Shown here piece by piece: positions 6,729 through 15,351 of a stretch of 50,350 nucleotides of DNA (position 1 is its first letter; each line of letters begins with the position of its first letter). The DNA comes from Oscillospiraceae bacterium. Lineage in GTDB: Bacteria > Bacillota > Clostridia > Oscillospirales > Ruminococcaceae. Location of the stretch: positions 1 through 50,350 of the forward strand of contig SVMV01000002.1 of NCBI GenBank assembly GCA_015067245.1, in the 5' to 3' direction. Both the position numbers and the translations under genes were made by a program. The notes beneath the pieces were generated by a model, which did no database searches, was not told the DNA's origin, and saw only the letters and a list, made by a program, of their open reading frames with translations.

Positions 6729-9362
6729 ATGAAATTTTACAATCAGACATTAAGTGAGGTGTATTCTCACTTAAACAGTTGTGAAAATGGCCTGACAACT
6801 CAGCAGGCACAAGAGATTTTGAAGAAAAACGGTCCAAACAAGCTGGACGAAGCGGAAAAAATTACACTTATACAGCGCTTTATTGCACAGCTTAAGGACC
6901 CTATGATTATCATTCTGCTTGTGGCAGCAGCGGTAAGTGCTGTAACAGCTTTTTACAGCGGAGAAAGTCTTGCGGATGTATTTATAATTCTTGCCGTTGT
7001 TATACTTAATGCGGTTATGGGCGTTTATCAGGAAAGCAAGGCAGAAAAAGCTATTGAAGCACTCAGCCAAATGACAGCAGCAACCAGCAAGGTTATGCGT
7101 GACGGCAAGCAGGTGGTTGTAGAATCCTCACAGCTTGCGGTGGGTGATGTAGTTGTGCTTGAGGCAGGGGATGCGGTGCCTGCAGATGCAAGAATTATTG
7201 AATGTGCATCAATCAAAGCGGAAGAAGCAGCACTTACAGGCGAAAGTGTGCCTGTAAGTAAAACAGACGACGTTCTTTTGGCTGAAGACGGCAAAGATGT
7301 GCCGCTTGGCGACAGAAAAAATATGGTGTATATGGGGTCTACAATTGCTTACGGACGCGGCAAAGCAATTGTTACAGGCACAGGTATGAATACCGAAATG
7401 GGCAAAATTGCCGATGCACTTATCCAGACAAAAGACGGCGAAACACCATTGCAGAAAAAGCTTGCACAGCTCAGCAAGGTGCTCAGCGTTGTTGTGCTTG
7501 GCATCTGCGCATTTATATTTGCATTTACACTTATCCGCAATGGTAATTTTGAAGGCAAGGTAATGCTTGAAACATTTATGGTTGCAGTATCACTTGCTGT
7601 TGCTGCAATACCAGAAGGTCTTGCAACAGTTGTAACCCTTGTTCTCAGCATTGGCGTTACAAATATGTCCAAGCGCAATGCAGTTATCCGTCAGCTTACA
7701 GCAGTAGAAACCCTTGGCTGTGCACAGATTATCTGTTCTGATAAAACGGGTACTCTTACACAGAATAAAATGACAGTTGTTGACCATATTGGTCATACCG
7801 AGTTGCTTGCCACAGCTATGGCTCTGTGCAACGATGCACGCCTTGAAAACGATGACGCAGTTGGCGAAGCAACCGAGGCAGCACTTGTAAACTTTGCCTT
7901 TAAAAACGGCCTTGGAAAAACAGAACTTGATAAAAAATATCCGCGTATTGCAGAAGCGCCGTTTGACTCGAACAGGAAAATGATGAGTACGGTGCACAAT
8001 GTTCAGAATGTTCTGACGCAGTATACAAAAGGTGCACCAGATGAAATTTTAAAAAGATGTACACACTATACAGAAAACGGAGAAGCAAAGCTTCTTACTG
8101 AAGAAAAACGTGCGGAGATACTTGCTTACAATAAGAGTTTTGCAGACCAGGCTTTGCGTGTTCTGGCAGCTGCATATAAAACATATACAGCCATACCTGA
8201 AGACCAGTCTCCTGAAAATCTTGAAAAAGATATGGTTTTTATCGGTCTTACAGGTATGATTGACCCAGTGAGACCTGAAGTTGTGGAGGCTATCAAACAG
8301 TGCCGCAGCGCAGGCATACGTCCAATTATGATAACAGGTGACCACAAAGATACAGCTGTTGCAATTGCAAAACAACTGGGAATACTCAATGACGAAAGCG
8401 GCGCTTTAAGCGGCAGTCAGCTTGATGAGCTGGATGATGAGTTCTATTTTGAAAATATCGAAAACTATTCTGTATATGCACGTGTGCAGCCACAGCACAA
8501 AACAAAAATTGTAAAAACATTCAAAGAAAAAGGTTATGTTTGCGCAATGACAGGTGACGGTGTAAACGATGCACCAAGCATAAAAACATCTGATATCGGT
8601 GTGGCAATGGGTATCACGGGCACAGATGTTACCAAAAATGTTGCAGATATGGTGCTTGCGGACGATAACTTTGCAACTATTGTTGGCGCAGTTGAAGAGG
8701 GCAGACGCATATACGACAACATAAGAAAAGCAATCCAGTTTCTCCTTGCTTCCAATATGAGTGAAGTTGTGGGCATATTCACTGCAACACTTATGGGTTT
8801 CACACTTCTTAAACCTGTTCATATCCTTTGGATAAACCTTATCACAGATACATTGCCTGCCCTTGCACTTGGTATGGAAAAAGCAGAAGGGGATGTAATG
8901 GCAAGACCTCCAAGGGAAAGCAACAGCGGCATATTTGCCGAAGGTCTTGGCACAGATGTTATCTATCAGGGTATTATGGTAGCGGCACTTACTCTGATTG
9001 CTTATTTTACAGGCCACTATATTGAAAGCGGTGTGTGGGAAATTGCAAACAGCCCTGACGGTATGACAATGGCGTTTCTTACAATGAGCATGGCGGAAGT
9101 ATTCCACAGTTACAATATGCGCAGCCGCCGAAGCAGTATATTTAAAATACCTGCACACAACAGACATCTGTTTGGCTCTATGATTGCAGCTGTTGCTCTT
9201 ACAACAGCAGTGCTTTATGTGCCATTTCTTAGCAATGCATTTGGTTTTGAGCACATCAGCCTTGCAGAATATGCAATTGCTATGCTGCTGGCATTAAGCG
9301 TAATTCCAATTGTAGAAATTGTAAAGTTCTTCCAGAGAAAATCAAATAAAAACAAAGAATAA
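6729..9362 (+). CDS. P2A-type Ca2+/Mn2+-exporting ATPase (YoaB-like)
   Basis: 877 residues, the full length of SERCA-like bacterial pumps. It has the TGES actuator motif (170-173), PEGL in helix M4 (295-298), the phosphorylated aspartate D338 in DKTGTLTQ, a nucleotide-binding domain with KGAP, and the hinge TGDGVNDAP near 610. Helices M5 (SNMSEVVG) and M6 (NLITDTLPA) keep the Asn/Glu and Asn/Thr/Asp ligands known from SERCA. Such ATPases export Ca2+ or Mn2+ from the cytoplasm. The manganese riboswitch immediately upstream argues that Mn2+ efflux is the physiological job, as for YoaB of Lactococcus. It is single-gene and closed by a strong terminator. An AGCGAGGA site precedes the ATG. Confidence 0.93.
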   Translation: MKFYNQTLSEVYSHLNSCENGLTTQQAQEILKKNGPNKLDEAEKITLIQRFIAQLKDPMIIILLVAAAVSAVTAFYSGESLADVFIILAVVILNAVMGVYQESKAEKAIEALSQMTAATSKVMRDGKQVVVESSQLAVGDVVVLEAGDAVPADARIIECASIKAEEAALTGESVPVSKTDDVLLAEDGKDVPLGDRKNMVYMGSTIAYGRGKAIVTGTGMNTEMGKIADALIQTKDGETPLQKKLAQLSKVLSVVVLGICAFIFAFTLIRNGNFEGKVMLETFMVAVSLAVAAIPEGLATVVTLVLSIGVTNMSKRNAVIRQLTAVETLGCAQIICSDKTGTLTQNKMTVVDHIGHTELLATAMALCNDARLENDDAVGEATEAALVNFAFKNGLGKTELDKKYPRIAEAPFDSNRKMMSTVHNVQNVLTQYTKGAPDEILKRCTHYTENGEAKLLTEEKRAEILAYNKSFADQALRVLAAAYKTYTAIPEDQSPENLEKDMVFIGLTGMIDPVRPEVVEAIKQCRSAGIRPIMITGDHKDTAVAIAKQLGILNDESGALSGSQLDELDDEFYFENIENYSVYARVQPQHKTKIVKTFKEKGYVCAMTGDGVNDAPSIKTSDIGVAMGITGTDVTKNVADMVLADDNFATIVGAVEEGRRIYDNIRKAIQFLLASNMSEVVGIFTATLMGFTLLKPVHILWINLITDTLPALALGMEKAEGDVMARPPRESNSGIFAEGLGTDVIYQGIMVAALTLIAYFTGHYIESGVWEIANSPDGMTMAFLTMSMAEVFHSYNMRSRRSSIFKIPAHNRHLFGSMIAAVALTTAVLYVPFLSNAFGFEHISLAEYAIAMLLALSVIPIVEIVKFFQRKSNKNKE

Positions 9363-9372
9363 ATAAAAATAA

Positions 9373-9412
9373 TCAGGTGCTTATCACATAGATAAGCACC
9401 TGAATTTATTTT
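9373..9412. terminator. Bidirectional terminator between the ATPase gene and deoB
   Basis: A 13-bp perfect stem (9373-9385 with 9391-9403, loop ACATA) with T-rich tracts on both sides, between convergent genes. Confidence 0.85.
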
Positions 9413-9418
9413 AAATAT

Positions 9419-10591
9419 TTATTTTAAAATTTTGCTGAGCAGGCTTGGAGCGTCAGCTTTATATTCCACACCAAGATAATCTGCAACAGTTGCACCAATA
9501 TGGGCAAAGCTGGTTATTGTGCCAAGGTTGTTGTTTTCCCTGATGTTTTTACCAAAGATAAGCAAAGGTACACATTCACGGGAATGGTCGGTAGACGGAG
9601 TGCCAGGGTCACAACCGTGGTCCGCAGTGATTATAAGCATATCATTATCACGCATTTTAGAGATAAATGTGCCAAGCCAGCTGTCAAACTCTGTAGCGGC
9701 GTTTGCATATCCATCCACATCATTGCGGTGTCCGTAAACAGAGTCAAAATCCACAAGATTAACAAAAGCAAGTCCGTCAAAATCTTTGTCCAGCAATTTA
9801 TATGTTTCGGCAACACCAATATCATTTGTTCCTGTTTTAATCTTTTCGGTAATGCCTTCGCCGTCAAAAATATCATATATTTTGCCAACGCCTATAACAT
9901 CTTTGCCAGCGGCTTTAATATAGTCCAGAACAGTCTTTTTAGGTGGTTTAAGGGAATAATCGTGCCTGTTGATTGTGCGCTTAAAAGTGCCGTTTTCGTC
10001 GGTTATAAAAGGTCTGGCAATAACACGGCCAACTGCATGTTCACCAACCAGCATATCTCTTGCGATCTGGCAGTACTCATACAGTTTTTCAACAGGAACA
10101 ACATCTTCGTGAGCGGCAACCTGAAAAACACTGTCGGCAGAAGTATATACAATAAGGTCACCTGTTTTTATATGTTCAGGGCCAAATTCTGCAATAACTT
10201 CAGTGCCAGAATAGGGTTTGTTGCATACAACATTTTTACCTGTAAGCTGTTTGTATTTTTCAATAACGTCGTCTGGAAATCCGTTTGGATAGACAGGCAG
10301 CGGTTTTTCGCTTTCAACACCTGCAATTTCCCAGTGGCCTATTGTTGTGTCCTTACCGTTGGATGCTTCTTTTATCCTTGCAAAGCTTCCTGCAGGAGCA
10401 GGCTGTTTTTCTCCGCAGTCAACGTCATCAATATTAAACATACCAAGTTTTGCCATATTTGGTATATTAAATCTGCTGCTTTTGGAGATAGAAAGCAAAG
10501 TGTTGCTGCCCTCATCACCAAATTTGTCAGCATCAGGCATACCGCCTATGCCAAAAGAGTCCAGAACTATCAAAAAAACTCTCTTTTTCAT
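9419..10591 (-). CDS. deoB: Phosphopentomutase
   Basis: 390 residues, the usual DeoB length. It interconverts ribose or deoxyribose 1- and 5-phosphates in nucleoside salvage in the cytoplasm. It belongs to the alkaline phosphatase superfamily. The N-terminus KRVFLIVLDSFGIGGMPDA carries the first metal-binding Asp, the phosphorylated Thr region GKDTTIGHWE lies near residues 86-95, and the second metal site appears as LIITADHGCDPGTPSTDHSRE near 330-348. The GAGGTG ribosome site is 6 bases before the ATG. It stands alone, without a nucleoside phosphorylase beside it. Confidence 0.96.
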   Translation of the reverse strand: MKKRVFLIVLDSFGIGGMPDADKFGDEGSNTLLSISKSSRFNIPNMAKLGMFNIDDVDCGEKQPAPAGSFARIKEASNGKDTTIGHWEIAGVESEKPLPVYPNGFPDDVIEKYKQLTGKNVVCNKPYSGTEVIAEFGPEHIKTGDLIVYTSADSVFQVAAHEDVVPVEKLYEYCQIARDMLVGEHAVGRVIARPFITDENGTFKRTINRHDYSLKPPKKTVLDYIKAAGKDVIGVGKIYDIFDGEGITEKIKTGTNDIGVAETYKLLDKDFDGLAFVNLVDFDSVYGHRNDVDGYANAATEFDSWLGTFISKMRDNDMLIITADHGCDPGTPSTDHSRECVPLLIFGKNIRENNNLGTITSFAHIGATVADYLGVEYKADAPSLLSKILK

Positions 10592-10766
10592 ATTAGCACC
10601 TCTTATTTATGAAGTTTATATATGTAGCAATTATTAAAAAACATAATATTATATATAATATAGTATAACACATATTGTGTGTAAAAAAAATAAAAATTTA
10701 TGGAATAATAGTACATATTTTCAGCAAAAGGCAACCATTTTCTATGGTGAAATTTTTTTGAAAAGG

Positions 10767-10772
10767 TATAAT
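10767..10772 (+). promoter_or_regulatory. Probable -10 box of pyk
   Basis: A perfect TATAAT 48 bases before the pyk start codon. The only -35 candidate is weak (TGGTGA, 16-base spacer), so an activator or unusual -35 may be involved. Confidence 0.4.
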
Positions 10773-10819
10773 ATTTTTTAGAGTTAAATTTAGTATTTAA
10801 TTATAGGGAGAAATATATT

Positions 10820-12265
10820 ATGAGAAAGACAAAAATCGTTTGTACATTGGGTCCATCCACAGATGCTCCTGGAGTACTTAAACAAGTTATGGAAGCAGGT
10901 ATGAATGTTGCCCGTTTCAACTTTTCTCACGGTACACACGAAGAACATCTTGAAAGACTTAAAAAAGTAAGAGCAGTGCGCACAGAACTTGGTCTTTATG
11001 TTGCAACTTTGCTGGATACAAAAGGTCCTGAAATTCGTGTTTGTAAATTTAAAAACGGCAGTGTAGAACTTAAAGCAGGCGATAAATTCCACCTTACAAC
11101 AAGAGATGTTGAAGGCGACGAAAATATCGTTAGCGTAACATACAAGGATTTTCCAAAGGATGTAAAAGAAGGCACAAGAGTTCTTTTTGCAGACGGCCTT
11201 ATTGAAATGGTTGTAGATAAAATTGAAGGTACAGAAGTTGAACTTACAGTTATCAACAGCGGCAAACTTTCCAACAATAAATCCATCAATCTGCCAGATG
11301 TAAAAATTTCCATGCCTTTCGTAAGCGAAAAAGACAGAAACGATATCATTTTCGGTATTGAGAACGGTTATGACTTTATTGCATGTTCCTTTACAAGAAG
11401 CAAGGAAGACCTGCTTGAAGTAAGAAAAATTCTTGAAGAATTTGGCGGCACAGATATCCGTCTTATCGCTAAACTTGAAAACGGCGAAGGCATCGAAAAC
11501 CTTGACGAAATTCTTGAAGTTGCTGACGGTATTATGGTTGCACGCGGTGACATGGGTGTTGAAATTGACTTTACAGAAATCCCAAGAATTCAGAAAGAAA
11601 TTATCAAAAAATGCTATGAAGCAGGCAAACCTGCAATTACAGCCACACAGATGCTGGAATCTATGATTGAAAATCCACGTCCTACAAGAGCTGAAGTAAC
11701 AGACGTTGCAAATGCTATCTATGACGGCACATCTGCAATTATGCTTTCAGGTGAAACTGCTGCTGGCAAACATCCTGTTGAAGCAGTAAAAACAATGGCT
11801 GCAATTGCAGAAAAAACAGAACAGAACATCGACTATGTTGGCGAACTTAAAAACCGTCCTTACGGTGACAACATTTCTGTTACAGACGCAGTTGCACACG
11901 CAGCTTGTGTAACAGCAATGAACCTTAATGCAAAAGCAATTGTAACAGTTACAAAATCAGGCTTTACAGCAAGAAATATTTCCAAATACCGTCCAAGCAT
12001 TCCAATCATCGGCTGCACAGACAGCGCAAGAGCATGCCGCAAAATGGCATTGTCATGGGGTGTAATGCCTGTTCTCATGGCAACAGTTACAGGCACTGAT
12101 GAACTTATCGACATCTCTACAGCTGCAGCTAAAAAGGAAAAAATCCTTAAAGACGGCGATATGGTTATCATCACAGCAGGTGTTCCAGTTGGTGTAAGCG
12201 GTTCTACAAACATTATGAAAGCTCATAAAGTTGGCGAAGAAAGCCTTGGCAACCTTAAACTGTAA
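10820..12265 (+). CDS. pyk: Pyruvate kinase
   Basis: Converts phosphoenolpyruvate and ADP to pyruvate and ATP, the last step of glycolysis. At 481 residues it is a standard PykF/PykA form without the C-terminal PEP-utiliser extension seen in many Bacillales. It begins MRKTKIVCTLGPSTD. The PK signature ends in RLIAKLENGEG (about 214-224) and contains the catalytic Lys. MVARGDMGVEI follows near 240-250, and ATQMLESM (near 276) is the other core block. The codon pattern is strongly biased (many CTT, GTT, GCA), as expected for an abundant enzyme. Ribosome site AGGGAGAAAT, single gene with its own terminator. Confidence 0.97.
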   Translation: MRKTKIVCTLGPSTDAPGVLKQVMEAGMNVARFNFSHGTHEEHLERLKKVRAVRTELGLYVATLLDTKGPEIRVCKFKNGSVELKAGDKFHLTTRDVEGDENIVSVTYKDFPKDVKEGTRVLFADGLIEMVVDKIEGTEVELTVINSGKLSNNKSINLPDVKISMPFVSEKDRNDIIFGIENGYDFIACSFTRSKEDLLEVRKILEEFGGTDIRLIAKLENGEGIENLDEILEVADGIMVARGDMGVEIDFTEIPRIQKEIIKKCYEAGKPAITATQMLESMIENPRPTRAEVTDVANAIYDGTSAIMLSGETAAGKHPVEAVKTMAAIAEKTEQNIDYVGELKNRPYGDNISVTDAVAHAACVTAMNLNAKAIVTVTKSGFTARNISKYRPSIPIIGCTDSARACRKMALSWGVMPVLMATVTGTDELIDISTAAAKKEKILKDGDMVIITAGVPVGVSGSTNIMKAHKVGEESLGNLKL

Positions 12266-12273
12266 TATAAATA

Positions 12274-12309
12274 ATAAAATGGGTATCTCGGCAGAGATAC
12301 CCATTTTAT
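12274..12309 (+). terminator. Terminator after pyk
   Basis: A 16-bp stem (12274-12289 with 12294-12309) closed by a GGCA loop. The A/T ends of the stem supply the T-tract. Confidence 0.8.
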
Positions 12310-12380
12310 GTTGAACAGTTAATTTTATTCTGATATAATATAGCTGCAAAATATATGCTTAATTATAAGGAGTTTTGTAT

Positions 12381-12941
12381 ATGATGCTGGGATTGCAAAG
12401 GGGCACTGTTAAATTAGAACCACACAGTCCACAATGGGAAACAGCCGCACAGGATATTATTATAAAATTAAAAGATATCCTTGAAAATGATATTGTTGAT
12501 GCTCAGCATATTGGCAGCACAGCAATAAAGTGTACTAGTGCAAAACCGATTATAGATATAGTTGCAGGCGTAGAAAGTTTTGACAGAATATTTAAGTACA
12601 ATGATATTTTATCGGCTAATGGCATTATATACCGCAGGCAAGACCATCCAAATCAGCATCTGTATATTTGCGGAGATTTAAAAAACAATATACACACACA
12701 TTATATTCATGTGGTGTTATGGGGCGGCAAAGAATGGACCGATTATATCAATATGCGTGATTATCTGAATGCTCACAAGGAAAAAGCCATAGAATATTCA
12801 AATATTAAAAAATATCTTGCAGAAAAATATCCTGATGACAGAACGGCATATACAAACGGTAAAAGTGATTTTATAACAGAAATTCTGCATAGTGCAGCAG
12901 AATGGAAAAAAGCTTCGGAGGCAATTAAAAAATCGGAATGA
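12381..12941 (+). CDS. GrpB/UPF0157-family protein with nucleotidyltransferase-like fold
   Basis: 186 residues from ATG 12381, chosen because AAGGAG lies 8 bases upstream. An in-frame TTG at 12375 is too close to the site. The family pattern HIGSTAI...AKPIIDIVAGV (about residues 41-63) is the nucleotidyltransferase-like core. GrpB proteins have no settled role, and some are annotated as dephospho-CoA kinase-associated or glutamate-rich proteins. A C-terminal basic helix (EWKKASEAIKKSE) ends inside the terminator hairpin. Confidence 0.85.
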   Translation: MMLGLQRGTVKLEPHSPQWETAAQDIIIKLKDILENDIVDAQHIGSTAIKCTSAKPIIDIVAGVESFDRIFKYNDILSANGIIYRRQDHPNQHLYICGDLKNNIHTHYIHVVLWGGKEWTDYINMRDYLNAHKEKAIEYSNIKKYLAEKYPDDRTAYTNGKSDFITEILHSAAEWKKASEAIKKSE

Positions 12942-12958
12942 TATCATTCCGATTTTTT
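12928..12958. terminator. Bidirectional terminator overlapping the grpB-like stop codon
   Basis: A near-perfect palindrome centred on ATGATATCAT, with an A-run on the left and a T-run on the right. The stop codon of the GrpB-like gene lies at its centre. It serves the convergent CarD-like gene too. Confidence 0.8.
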
Positions 12959-12962
12959 TGTA

Positions 12963-13478
12963 TCAGCATATATTTAGCTTATTTTGTATATATTCGCTTA
13001 TCTGATTTCTATCAAGGTTTAAAGAATAGCAAAATTCGTCCTCAATAAGTTTTTCAAGCAGTTTTAGTGTGCTTTCATCCTTGCTGGAAAGATGCTTGCC
13101 GTTTGCCAGCTTTTCGGTTTTTTTGATATGCATACAGCTTACAAGCAAAATCCAGTCACGGTAATTGTCGCTGTCGGTAATTTTTTTAAAATAATCAGCA
13201 CGTTCGTTATTGTTGTCAATCCAGTTTATCTGCAGTCCCTTTGCTTCTTCAAGGATTTCATCAATTTCGTTTTTTGTCAAAGGCCTGCGCATCTTAGCAA
13301 CAAGGTTTTCTTTATCACAGGGAACATAGATTGTAACTGCATTGCCTGTTGCCGAATTTAAAATATAATATTCAGATAATGGTCCGTTTGCCATACGCAT
13401 TTTTTTTATCTCTTTTATAAAGCATAAACCGCTTTTTCCGTATATAACATAATCATTTACTGCAAATTTTTCTGCCAT
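12963..13478 (-). CDS. CarD-family transcriptional regulator
   Basis: 171 residues. The N-terminal third is the CarD/TRCF RNA-polymerase-interaction domain, opening MAEKFAVNDYVIYGKSGLC and continuing IKEI, YYIL, and the VPCDKENLVAKMRRPLT segment at about residues 52-68. The rest is helical, as in CarD DNA-binding domains. CarD binds the RNA polymerase beta subunit and stabilises or destabilises open promoter complexes, often at rRNA promoters. AAAGGAGAAG precedes the ATG by 8 bases. Its promoter overlaps a 17-base palindrome that may be an operator. Confidence 0.88.
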   Translation of the reverse strand: MAEKFAVNDYVIYGKSGLCFIKEIKKMRMANGPLSEYYILNSATGNAVTIYVPCDKENLVAKMRRPLTKNEIDEILEEAKGLQINWIDNNNERADYFKKITDSDNYRDWILLVSCMHIKKTEKLANGKHLSSKDESTLKLLEKLIEDEFCYSLNLDRNQISEYIQNKLNIC

Positions 13479-13496
13479 GCCAAACTTCTCCTTTTA

Positions 13497-13513
13497 AATA
13501 TTGTAACAATATT
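13497..13513. promoter_or_regulatory. Palindromic operator candidate at the carD-like promoter
   Basis: AATATTGTAACAATATT is a perfect 17-base palindrome around a central base. It overlaps the -10 box and likely start site. A repressor bound here would block initiation. The regulator is unknown, and CarD itself is not known to bind such a site. Confidence 0.4.
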
Positions 13514-13540
13514 ATATCAAATATTGACTTTAAATTTCAA
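13511..13540 (-). promoter_or_regulatory. Promoter of the carD-like gene
   Basis: On the minus strand TTGAAA (13540-13535), an 18-base spacer, then TATAAT (13516-13511) preceded by TGA, an extended -10. Confidence 0.7.
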
Positions 13541-13609
13541 AGGACAAATTTCACAAATTACATTCGGCAGGAATTTGTGCTGTTTTACCAAAAAACAGTT
13601 TATAAATAA

Positions 13610-13684
13610 GGGGTGTTCCGTATAAGAAAATATCGCCTGCAAGAATTGAGGCATAGAAATGATGTTTTCTTATAGGGAACACCC
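13610..13684. repeat. Long hairpin element with 20-bp inverted arms
   Basis: Arms at 13611-13630 and 13665-13684 match in 19 of 20 positions (outer end GGGTGTTCC). The 34-base centre holds a smaller GCCT/AGGC stem. There is no T-run after it on the minus strand, so it is a poor intrinsic terminator for the MBL gene that ends 16 bases away. A small MITE-like element or a structured RNA processing site are both possible. Confidence 0.55.
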
Positions 13685-13699
13685 TGATACTGTTTGTGT

Positions 13700-14500
13700 T
13701 TATATTTCAATCTGTTCACCATCATGGGGGATAAACAGATTGCCGCAGTAGTATTGACTGCCTTCGGCAGAATAAAGCTCTTTTCGGCTTTCAAGATGTG
13801 TATCTTCGGTATGGTACAAAAGAAGATTTTTTACACCAAGTTTTTCTGCAATTTGGCAGGCGTCCTTTACGGTGCTGTGAAATTTTTGGTAAGGCTTAAA
13901 AATATCTTTTTCACTGTAAAGGCAAAATGCTTCGTGCATAAGCCAGTCACAATTTATGGCTTTTTCAAAAATGCTTTCAGACATAGGTTCGTCGCCGCAG
14001 CATACAATCTTTTTGCCTTCAGATGTGGTCATAATAAATCCAAACTGTTTTGTTTTGTCGGAGTTTATATCAAAAAATTCTACAGAACAGTTTAAGATTT
14101 TATAAATGTCACCATCGTTTAAAATATTTATTTTAATCTGACTGTCAAAATGTTTTGTAACACTTGCAGGCAGAGTTGCACAGCAGATTGTTTTAAGGGC
14201 AACAGATGCTTCGTCGTGACAATAAATGTTGAATTGTTTGCTGCAACCGTCATAGTTGATGGCCTGACCTATCATACGTACAAGCCACACAGCACCTAAA
14301 ATATGGTCTGTGTGGCTGTGAGTGATAAATATATGATCTAAGTCAGTGATAGTTATGTTTTGCTGTTCCAGAATTTTTAAAATCTGATTTCCGCCGCCTG
14401 CATCAACGAGAAAGTGGCTGCAATCAGAGGAAAAAGCAAAACAGGTATTGTAGCAGTTTTTTACAGCGGCACTGCCTGTGCCAAGCATTGTAAGTTTCAC
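13700..14500 (-). CDS. MBL-fold metallo-hydrolase, RNase Z-like
   Basis: 266 residues from GTG 14500, with AGGTGATACA directly before it. The fold is shown by LTMLGTGSAAVKN at the N-terminus, the Asp-containing FLVDAGGGNQ near 31-40, the metal motif HSHTDH near 61-66, the CCGDEP strand near 172-177, and a late YHTED histidine. This arrangement matches RNase Z/ElaC-like phosphodiesterases, but the exosite of true RNase Z is not evident. The substrate may be a tRNA precursor, cyclic nucleotide or other phosphodiester. It lies 22 bases after the FNT gene on the same strand, so the two are probably co-transcribed. Confidence 0.8.
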   Translation of the reverse strand: MKLTMLGTGSAAVKNCYNTCFAFSSDCSHFLVDAGGGNQILKILEQQNITITDLDHIFITHSHTDHILGAVWLVRMIGQAINYDGCSKQFNIYCHDEASVALKTICCATLPASVTKHFDSQIKINILNDGDIYKILNCSVEFFDINSDKTKQFGFIMTTSEGKKIVCCGDEPMSESIFEKAINCDWLMHEAFCLYSEKDIFKPYQKFHSTVKDACQIAEKLGVKNLLLYHTEDTHLESRKELYSAEGSQYYCGNLFIPHDGEQIEI

Positions 14501-14522
14501 TGTATCACCTGTATTAAATTAA

Positions 14523-15146
14523 TTATTTTGTACAAACATAGCGCTTAACTTCGGCAAAGACAATACCGCCAACAGCATTGCCCAGAGTGATAACAATAAG
14601 ACGGATTACCGATTCAACACTCCAGTTCATACACATCCAGAAATAGAACATATCTGCAATGCTGTGTTCAAAACCGCTGAGGATAAACACCATTACACCA
14701 AGGAACAGGGAAAGATATTTGCCCATTTCAAACTGAATTTTGTTGTAGCCTTCAACAGCTATGTAAATCATAATATTACAGAAGATACCAAGCATAAAAA
14801 GGCTTATATAACTGTCTGCCGTTTTAACATCACACAACCCCTGTGCAGCAGCTGCAAGTTTTGCACCATTGCGTGTAGCCATGGAAATAAGGGCGATTAT
14901 GCCTGTACCTATAAGGTTGCCAAACCAGATGATTGGAATCTGCAGCGCAAATTTTTTATCATTCTGAAAAACATAACAAACCTTGCCAGTGTAAAGATGT
15001 AAACCGTAAGAGCAGATTGTCAAAAGACCAATAGCAAAGAACATAGCGCCTATAACTTTGTTTTCGCTCATAAGGTATATAACGCCGCCAAAGCCAATAC
15101 ATGTACCTGCAAGAATAGAAGAAACCAATACTTTAAAATTGTTCAT
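14523..15146 (-). CDS. Formate/nitrite transporter (FNT) family channel
   Basis: 207 residues with about six membrane helices. It is recognisable from SSILAGTCIGFGGVIYL at the N-terminus, the LYTGKVCYVF half-helix near 51-60, WFGNLIGTGIIAL near 73-85, and the late GNAVGGIVFAEVKRY. FNT channels move formate, nitrite, hydrosulfide or acetate. At 207 residues it is shorter than FocA or NirC (about 270-285), with short loops and a trimmed C-terminus but all six helices. GAGGTGA precedes the ATG. Confidence 0.8.
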   Translation of the reverse strand: MNNFKVLVSSILAGTCIGFGGVIYLMSENKVIGAMFFAIGLLTICSYGLHLYTGKVCYVFQNDKKFALQIPIIWFGNLIGTGIIALISMATRNGAKLAAAAQGLCDVKTADSYISLFMLGIFCNIMIYIAVEGYNKIQFEMGKYLSLFLGVMVFILSGFEHSIADMFYFWMCMNWSVESVIRLIVITLGNAVGGIVFAEVKRYVCTK

Positions 15147-15184
15147 GAGTCACCTCTGTAATATAAATTGATAGTGATAAATTA

Positions 15185-15212
15185 ATGATACCATATATTG
15201 ATAAATTTTCAA
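15185..15212 (-). promoter_or_regulatory. Promoter of the FNT gene
   Basis: Minus strand TTGAAA (15212-15207), 16 bases, TATCAT (15190-15185) preceded by TGG, an extended -10. Confidence 0.65.
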
Positions 15213-15285
15213 GAGAAAAATCTGTATATTGTGATATATTTTGAAAATTTGTGAGTTAATTACATATATTTTGTATTGCAGACGT

Positions 15286-15302
15286 TATAATATTGTTATA
15301 AT
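15286..15302 (+). promoter_or_regulatory. Tandem -10 boxes before the ccdA-like gene
   Basis: Two TATAAT hexamers (15286-15291 and 15297-15302). The second is preceded by TGT, an extended -10, with TTGCAG 15 bases upstream as a short-spaced -35. Transcription of the thiol-redox pair probably starts here. Confidence 0.5.
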
Positions 15303-15351
15303 ATATAGATAAATTATTTAGGATTGTTAAGTATTTATTAGGAGTGTTTAT

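Noticed and set aside
8406-9254. 282-codon ORF opposite the cation ATPase
   Set aside because: Shadow ORF; composition (Cys, His, Lys, Asn) typical of antisense translation in this genome.
9500-10612. 370-codon ORF opposite deoB
   Set aside because: The deoB frame has full active-site motifs; this is its shadow.
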